From: Fidelibacterota bacterium UBA7303
GTDB taxonomy: Bacteria; Fidelibacterota; Marinisomatia; Marinisomatales; UBA1611
Assembly: GCA_002471805.1 (NCBI GenBank)
Contig: DKQR01000137.1
Span: 1 to 19,703, forward strand
Reading direction: 5' to 3'
DNA: 19,703 bases
The translations under genes and the position numbers were made by a program. The notes beneath the pieces are model-generated. The model was given only the letters and a program-made list of their open reading frames with translations, searched no databases and had not been told where the DNA came from. This document shows, one piece after another, positions 15,731 to 19,703 of the stretch (position 1 is its first letter; every line of letters begins with the position of its first letter).

Positions 15731-16432
15731 ATGAAGAAATATTTAATAATCACACTTTTGGCTGTTTTGCCTTCCAGCATCTTCGCCATAGCAGGACTGG
15801 GGCTCAGCGTAAATCAAAGTTTATTTTCCGTGGGATCATCTTCGAGTCCGCTACTGGTTGAAGTGCCAGGCCTAGATCCGATGGAAGTGGGAAGCTTTAC
15901 ACATCACGGATTTGAAAATGCGGCTGGAATTGGCGGGGATTTGTATCTGGATATCATACCGGTTATAGACCTGGATGTAGAATTTAATGTGGTTGGGAAT
16001 TTGTATAATTTTTCGTTTATAAATCCAGTATCAAATCTTGATTCGGTCCAATTTGCTTATGCAGCGGCTAATACCTATATCACAATACAAAAATCAGTAT
16101 TTGATTTGGGAATCCCTTTTTTAGCTAGGGCCAACTTATACGCAGGGCTTGGCTATAACCAGCATGTGGGGACACCAATGATTAATCAAGAAATGCTTAC
16201 TACCGTGGTAGGTGGTAATATTGAAACGGGTGAGATAGACGAAGATGCTTTAATAGATTACCTTAAGGAAAATAAATTGGAAGCAACAGGTTTCCATGTC
16301 CAGGCTGGTTTACAGATGCATTTATTAACATTTGATGTATTTGCCTATTACAGGTATACTATGGCCAAGGATGTAGTCCCTGGAAATAACGGTTTTGGCA
16401 GCTTTAATGTGAGGTTTGGTTTCGGGATTTAA
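15731..16432 (+). CDS. Outer-membrane beta-barrel-like protein
   Basis: A 233-residue protein with a clear signal peptide (MKKYLIITLLAVLPSSIFA, cleavage near residue 19). The mature part is rich in Gly and aromatic residues with alternating strands, such as ARANLYAGLGYNQHVG and FNVRFGFGI. The C-terminal strand is hydrophobic but ends in Ile rather than Phe. One acidic, helical insertion (GEIDEDALIDYLKENKLE, about 170-187) would be a loop. It resembles small OMP-beta-barrel proteins, but I recognise no specific family or ligand. A strong GGAGG sets the start at ATG 15731. An intrinsic terminator follows directly, so it is probably a single-gene transcript. Good translation signals and its own terminator suggest it may be abundant, which is inference. 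Confidence 0.8.
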   Translation: MKKYLIITLLAVLPSSIFAIAGLGLSVNQSLFSVGSSSSPLLVEVPGLDPMEVGSFTHHGFENAAGIGGDLYLDIIPVIDLDVEFNVVGNLYNFSFINPVSNLDSVQFAYAAANTYITIQKSVFDLGIPFLARANLYAGLGYNQHVGTPMINQEMLTTVVGGNIETGEIDEDALIDYLKENKLEATGFHVQAGLQMHLLTFDVFAYYRYTMAKDVVPGNNGFGSFNVRFGFGI

Positions 16433-16454
16433 TTCCTCCGACGATATTTATTGT

Positions 16455-16481
16455 AAAAGGGGACGTATTGTCCCCTTTTTT
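16455..16481 (+). terminator. Intrinsic terminator after the outer-membrane-like gene
   Basis: The arms GGGGAC (16459-16464) and GTCCCC (16470-16475) form a perfect 6-pair GC-rich stem with a 5-base loop. It is extended by AAAA (16455-16458) against TTTT and followed by a run of six T (16476-16481). It lies 22 bases after the stop codon. This is the clearest terminator in the window. Confidence 0.92.
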
Positions 16482-16491
16482 GTTATCCCTG

Positions 16492-16518
16492 TTTACATAG
16501 TTGCAGGTATTATATAAA
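16492..16518 (+). promoter_or_regulatory. Tentative promoter of the cDPG-synthetase-like gene
   Basis: TTTACA (16492-16497) and TATAAA (16513-16518) are separated by 15 bases, shorter than ideal. They lie between the preceding terminator and the AGGAG (16557-16561) of the next gene, where a promoter is expected. The call is weak. Confidence 0.3.
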
Positions 16519-16570
16519 CGCTAAATTCCCGGTCTTTATTTCATGTAAAATATTTTAGGAGAAGATTCAA

Positions 16571-17887
16571 ATGCATACAATAAGAACCATCATCATGGGT
16601 GCTGCCGGCCGTGATTTCCACAACTTTAATACTTACTACCGCGATAATGAGCACTACCAGGTTGTGGCTTTTACTGCCACCCAGATCCCAAACATTGAAG
16701 GACGTATTTACCCTCCGGAATTGGCTGGCGGCTTATACCCGCAGGGCATTCCGATCCATGAGGAAAGCGAATTGGTCGAATTAATTTATAAACACAACGC
16801 GGAGGAAGTGGTCTTTTCCTATTCCGATATCCGGCACGAGGACGTTATGCACCTGGGCTCTATAGTGAATGCCGCTGGGGCTGATTTTAAAATGATGGGT
16901 GTGAAAAGAACAGCCGTGGCCAGTTCTAAGCCCGTGATCGGTATTTGTGCCGTACGCACCGGCTGCGGCAAGAGCCAGACCACCCGCCGAGTGTCAGAGA
17001 TCCTTAAAAATGCCGGAAAAAAAGTCGCTGTCATCCGGCACCCCATGCCCTATGGTGATCTCAGTGCCCAGGCCGTGCAGAGGTTCGAGAGTATTGAAGA
17101 CCTGGAGAAGCATGATTGCACTATTGAGGAAATGGAGGAATATGAACCGCACATTTGCCGCGGCACTGTTGTTTATGCCGGTGTGGATTATGAAGCCATC
17201 GTTCGGGAGGCGGAAAAAGAAGCGGACGTTATATTATGGGATGGCGGGAATAATGACATGCCTTTCTACCAAACGGACCTTCTGATTGTGGTCACAGACC
17301 CTCACCGCACAGGTCATGAGAAAGAGTATTATCCCGGGGAGACCAACCTGCGCCTGGCCGATGTGGTGGTAATCAATAAAATAAGGACTGCTGAGCCGGA
17401 AAATGTAGAAAAACTGCGCCGCAGTATTGCTCAGATCAACCCGGAAGCCAAAGTCGTGGACGCTGCTTCACCGGTCACTGTGGAAGACCCTGATATCATT
17501 ACCGGGAAAAGAGTCCTGGTGGTAGAGGATGGACCGACCCTGACCCACGGCGAAATGAAATACGGCGCCGGTGTGGTCGCTGCTAAGCAATGTGGCGCTG
17601 CTAAGCTGGTGGATCCAAGACCTTTCGCAATAGGCACCATCGCTGATACATTTGATCACTACCCTGATATTGGTACGCTGCTTCCAGCTATGGGTTATGG
17701 TAGCGATCAGACCCATGACCTGGAAGAGACGATAAACAGCACAGACTGCGAAGCAGTGGTCATTGGTACGCCCATTGACCTGCGCCGTGTGGTGGATATC
17801 AGGCAACCTTCTACGCGGGTCACCTATGACCTGGAAGAAATTGGCACAAATAAACTCGATGATATCCTGGCCGGATTTCTCAAATAG
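16571..17887 (+). CDS. Cyclic 2,3-diphosphoglycerate synthetase-like P-loop protein
   Basis: A 438-residue cytoplasmic protein matching, from recalled motif order, the family founded by archaeal cyclic 2,3-diphosphoglycerate synthetase (Methanothermus fervidus), which closes 2,3-bisphosphoglycerate into the cyclic anhydride with ATP. An N-terminal Rossmann-like part begins MHTIRTIIMGAAGRDFHNFN. The P-loop is RTGCGKSQTTRR at 129-140 (Lys134, Ser135). A Walker-B-like WDGGNNDMPF lies at 223-232, and VVVINK at 265-270 resembles a nucleotide-base motif of GTPase-like folds. In bacteria this family is often annotated only as a GTPase, and whether it makes cDPG is not known to me. AGGAG at 16557-16561 supports the start. 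Its base composition is richer than its surroundings (34 of 60 G+C at 17041-17100 against 23 of 60 at 2041-2100 in rseP), compatible with high expression or transfer. Confidence 0.85.
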   Translation: MHTIRTIIMGAAGRDFHNFNTYYRDNEHYQVVAFTATQIPNIEGRIYPPELAGGLYPQGIPIHEESELVELIYKHNAEEVVFSYSDIRHEDVMHLGSIVNAAGADFKMMGVKRTAVASSKPVIGICAVRTGCGKSQTTRRVSEILKNAGKKVAVIRHPMPYGDLSAQAVQRFESIEDLEKHDCTIEEMEEYEPHICRGTVVYAGVDYEAIVREAEKEADVILWDGGNNDMPFYQTDLLIVVTDPHRTGHEKEYYPGETNLRLADVVVINKIRTAEPENVEKLRRSIAQINPEAKVVDAASPVTVEDPDIITGKRVLVVEDGPTLTHGEMKYGAGVVAAKQCGAAKLVDPRPFAIGTIADTFDHYPDIGTLLPAMGYGSDQTHDLEETINSTDCEAVVIGTPIDLRRVVDIRQPSTRVTYDLEEIGTNKLDDILAGFLK

Positions 17888-17915
17888 CCTTTATAATTAG
17901 CCCCGGTATTAGGGA

Positions 17916-18341
17916 TTAGATTAATTCCTGATTTATAAAAGACTCAATCTGGTCTTTTAGAGTATCCCTGGTTTCCCGGTAGGGTATAAGATCACCGGGT
18001 TCCGCACCCCATCCATGAAAGGGATCATCAATGCTCCAGTGAATTCGTTTCACATCTCCAGGGAATACAGGACATACCTGTCGGGCATTATCGCAAACGG
18101 AAATAACAATATCAATGTCTTTATCCAGGTATTCATCAATACTGTCAGCCGAATGATTGGAAATATCTATTCCCAACTCGGCCATAACGATAATGGATGC
18201 AGGGTGCAGGTGAGATGGATGGCTGCCGGCGCTGAATACTTCAAAACGGTCACCGGCCATATATCTTAGTAGCCCCTCGGCCATTTGTGAACGACAGCTG
18301 TTGCCGGTGCAGATGAAAATGACTTTTGTCCTATTTCCCAT
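17916..18341 (-). CDS. arsC: Arsenate reductase, thioredoxin-coupled low-molecular-weight phosphatase type
   Basis: A 141-residue protein of the LMW protein-tyrosine-phosphatase fold. The phosphate loop is CTGNSCRS at residues 11-18, with nucleophile Cys11. The additional redox cysteines Cys83 and Cys90 in SVCDNARQVCP are the hallmark that separates thioredoxin-linked arsenate reductases (pI258 type) from tyrosine phosphatases. DDPFHGWG at 105-112 is the general-acid Asp loop. It would reduce arsenate to arsenite in the cytoplasm. No arsenite exporter or ArsR regulator lies next to it: the neighbours are the convergent cDPG-synthetase-like gene (28 bases away) and a divergent lipoprotein-like gene. 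No Shine-Dalgarno sequence is seen. Since arsenite extrusion must be supplied elsewhere, its role here is inferred from sequence only. Confidence 0.93.
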   Translation of the reverse strand: MGNRTKVIFICTGNSCRSQMAEGLLRYMAGDRFEVFSAGSHPSHLHPASIIVMAELGIDISNHSADSIDEYLDKDIDIVISVCDNARQVCPVFPGDVKRIHWSIDDPFHGWGAEPGDLIPYRETRDTLKDQIESFINQELI

Positions 18342-18427
18342 AATTGTATTTATTGACCTATTATTTATAAATCCAAACAGGGAGGGTCTCTAATACACCC
18401 TGATAATATCTATAAAACCTGCCGGAG

Positions 18428-18544
18428 TATAATAGAATTTATTTATTTCTAATATATACTGCGGGGATATTATGCTCGTATGTTAAACAATGTGATAGAG
18501 ATAAACATAAATTGTTGAATTATTAACTGTTATGACAGTTTTTT
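18428..18544 (+). ncRNA. Candidate structured leader or small RNA
   Basis: Within the 253-base AT-rich gap 18342-18594 a perfect TATAAT (18428-18433) is followed by two consecutive inverted repeats. The first is TTAAACAAT (18483-18491) against ATTGTTGAA (18511-18519), with one mismatch. The second is AACTGT (18525-18530) against ACAGTT (18535-18540), running into six T (18539-18544). A transcript from about 18440 would end near 18544, some 50 bases before the next start codon. This could be an attenuator for the downstream gene or a roughly 105-base small RNA. No -35 box is evident, AT-rich DNA makes weak hairpins by chance, and no known RNA family is recognised. Confidence 0.3.
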
Positions 18545-18594
18545 CATAGGAAAAGTAAGGGTAGATTCAATCAGTAATATTTCAAGACAGTTTT

Positions 18595-19182
18595 GTGCAA
18601 TTATTTTTCTTATTTCGCAGTTTTTTTCTTTGTTCTTTGAACTTGTTTTTTTTCTCTGCTTGTGCCGGCCGGATTTCGCCGGGATATATGCCCACGGCCA
18701 AATCAAGCCCCCTTTACCAGAAAATGGATAAGACAGGAGATCTGGTCTATACGGCACATAAATCATCCCTAAAAAGACCGTTTCTTTCTTTTGCTAACAA
18801 AAACAGATTTTATCTTTATACCGTTAATAACCGGGAATCAAAATGGGTAAGAATTGTATTCGAGTATAATGGTATTGATCGGCTGCTTATTGATAAAATC
18901 TCGCTTAAAAATGGGAAATCACAGAAGCTGGAATGGAATTTCAGTAATAATGATAATAATGTTGATGGTCGTCACGGCGGTATTGTCCATGAAAAGAAAG
19001 ACCTGCTGGTAACTCAAGAACAATTTGAGAAGTTGATGCAGTTGTTAAAACCCCGAACCATGGTAGAGTATAGTTTCAGCAGCGATTATGAGGAGGAATA
19101 CCCCATAACAAAAGAAAGTTTAGAAGGATCACTGAAGCTGGTAGAATATTATGAATCCATTCCCCTGGCCGTATTGAGATGA
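18595..19182 (+). CDS. Putative lipoprotein of unknown function
   Basis: A 195-residue protein. The first 24 residues are a very hydrophobic, Phe-rich export signal ending in FFFSAC, so Cys23 could be lipidated; the -3 residue is Phe, which is not a standard lipobox. The mature part is charged. It has a beta-like stretch (RFYLYTVNNRESKWVRIVFEY) and then a central KKDLLVTQEQFEKLMQLLKPR helix. I recognise no family. The only start before the signal is GTG 18595, with a stop codon in frame at 18562-18564 and no Shine-Dalgarno sequence, so the exact start is uncertain. Its stop overlaps a 20-codon micro-ORF (ATGA at 19179-19182) that itself runs into the amine oxidase gene, which points to a single transcript. 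Confidence 0.7.
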   Translation: MQLFFLFRSFFLCSLNLFFFSACAGRISPGYMPTAKSSPLYQKMDKTGDLVYTAHKSSLKRPFLSFANKNRFYLYTVNNRESKWVRIVFEYNGIDRLLIDKISLKNGKSQKLEWNFSNNDNNVDGRHGGIVHEKKDLLVTQEQFEKLMQLLKPRTMVEYSFSSDYEEEYPITKESLEGSLKLVEYYESIPLAVLR

Positions 19183-19241
19183 AACATTACTTCGCAGTAT
19201 ATTTTCTCGTAGCCGCCCTGGTTCTTTCCAGTTATGTCTGA
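19179..19241 (+). CDS. Hydrophobic micro-ORF linking two genes (20 codons)
   Basis: The ATG at 19179 overlaps the lipoprotein stop as ATGA, and the frame ends at TGA 19239-19241, overlapping the amine oxidase ATG (19234) by 8 bases. It encodes a 20-residue peptide starting MKHYFAVYFLVAAL, with one basic residue near the start followed by an uninterrupted hydrophobic stretch, as in a signal peptide or single-span micropeptide. It could be a translational-coupling device, a real membrane micropeptide, or a remnant of an exported gene broken by a frameshift. Because it precedes an independent Tat signal, I favour coupling. There is no direct evidence for the peptide itself. Confidence 0.45.
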   Translation: MKHYFAVYFLVAALVLSSYV

Positions 19242-19703
19242 TCTGACCCGTCGAGAATTTATCCGCCAGAGTATGCTGTTAGCCGCAGGAATGGCATTGG
19301 TGTCCTGCGAAGATGATCAGGTTGAAACAGGTCACGAATCTCCAGGCGCTCTCTCAGGAACTCAACCTTCCAAAAGGGTGATTATTGTTGGCGCGGGGAT
19401 ATCCGGGCTGGTTGCCGGGTATGAGTTGAGCTGCGCCGGACATGATGTAACAATTCTGGAAGCGAGAAACCGAGTAGGAGGGCGGGTCTTTACTCTGCGC
19501 ACGCCGTTCTCCGATGGACATTTTGCAGATGCCGGAGCGGCCCGAATTCTTCCAGACCACGATATGACAATTGGTTATGCGGATCATTTTGGATTAACAC
19601 TCGATCCCTTTTATCCTGAATCGAGTTATTATGTTAACTTGTCAGATGATGAGCGAACTCTGATTTCTGCAAGTGATTATCTCAATAATCCGCCCTGGGA
19701 AGG
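19234..19703 (+). CDS. Tat-exported flavin amine oxidase, N-terminal part
   Basis: Incomplete at the window end; 156 residues are visible. Residues 4-12 (LTRREFIRQ) match the twin-arginine signal, followed by a hydrophobic stretch and LVSC with Cys25, a lipobox, so it is probably a Tat-exported lipoprotein. A short linker leads to the FAD-binding Rossmann motif VIIVGAGISGLVAGYEL (about 51-67), then the strand-2 VTILEARNRVGGR (about 74-86). This is the diagnostic start of flavin-containing monoamine oxidase-like proteins. Such enzymes oxidise amines or related substrates with FAD, releasing H2O2 and ammonia. The substrate cannot be told from the fragment, and other members of the fold (phytoene desaturase-like) differ in later motifs that are not in view. 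ATG 19234 is chosen because the Tat motif begins four residues later. Confidence 0.85.
   Translation, partial: MSDLTRREFIRQSMLLAAGMALVSCEDDQVETGHESPGALSGTQPSKRVIIVGAGISGLVAGYELSCAGHDVTILEARNRVGGRVFTLRTPFSDGHFADAGAARILPDHDMTIGYADHFGLTLDPFYPESSYYVNLSDDERTLISASDYLNNPPWE

Noticed and set aside
17888..17915. Possible terminator between the cDPG-synthetase-like gene and arsC
   Set aside because: Only a 3-base CCC/GGG pairing is visible, without a T-tract; not enough to call.
18471..18484. Resemblance of GCTCGTATGTT to the E. coli lac promoter -10 region
   Set aside because: The match covers only about 11 bases, there is no -35 box, operator or CRP site at the right distance, and the surrounding genes have nothing to do with lactose. 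It looks like chance; vector contamination would show a much longer match.
1..19703. CRISPR arrays, tRNA or rRNA genes, insertion sequences, phage genes or defence systems
   Set aside because: I looked for regularly spaced repeats, cloverleaf-like segments in the gaps, transposase or integrase motifs, and terminal inverted repeats, and saw none. Intergenic space is small, the largest gap being 253 bases.

Overview
This window looks like a chromosomal segment of a Gram-negative, outer-membrane bacterium. It carries lipid A-type acyltransferase, outer-membrane-protein-like and lipoprotein genes, and the MEP isoprenoid gene dxr. Moderate to low GC, scarce Shine-Dalgarno motifs and several FCB-like proteins (a flotillin/NfeD pair, a DUF3108-like protein, a small protein with a conserved-looking C-terminal helix) make a member of the FCB group plausible, for example a Marinimicrobia-like lineage. 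That placement is inference; there is no rRNA here to settle it. I see no rRNA, tRNA, CRISPR array, insertion sequence or prophage, so most of the window is ordinary core genome.

Layout. 1-2804 (+): the C-terminal end of a probable beta-barrel protein, then dxr and the site-2 protease rseP. 2797-4978 (-): a three-gene unit of lipid A-type acyltransferase, threonylcarbamoyl-AMP synthase (tsaC/sua5 type) and a secreted DUF3108-like protein. It is convergent with rseP, with an 8-base overlap. 5036-8749 (+): NfeD-type membrane serine protease, flotillin-like FloA, a class I methyltransferase and a small membrane-anchored protein. 8751-15611 (-): eight tightly packed genes, read in the order M23 peptidase, rhomboid protease, cdd, udk, tdk, nupC, adk, coaE. 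This is a pyrimidine-nucleoside uptake and salvage set with adenylate kinase and dephospho-CoA kinase, led by two envelope proteases.

15731-17887 (+): an outer-membrane-like protein with a clear intrinsic terminator, then a cyclic-2,3-diphosphoglycerate-synthetase-like P-loop protein that is visibly richer in GC. 17916-18341 (-): an orphan thioredoxin-type arsenate reductase. 18342-18594: an AT-rich intergenic region holding two consecutive hairpins and a T-tract. 18595-19703 (+): a putative lipoprotein, a 20-codon hydrophobic micro-ORF overlapping both neighbours, and the start of a Tat-exported flavin amine oxidase cut by the window end.

How the genes work together. The nupC/tdk/udk/cdd set would import nucleosides, deaminate cytidine and phosphorylate uridine and thymidine, while adk and coaE handle adenylate and CoA. 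NfeD and FloA are a known partner pair in membrane-microdomain organisation. The parts least explained by known biology are the 3' lipoprotein/micro-ORF/amine-oxidase unit with its structured leader, the bacterial cDPG-synthetase homologue, and the joining of envelope proteases to nucleoside salvage.
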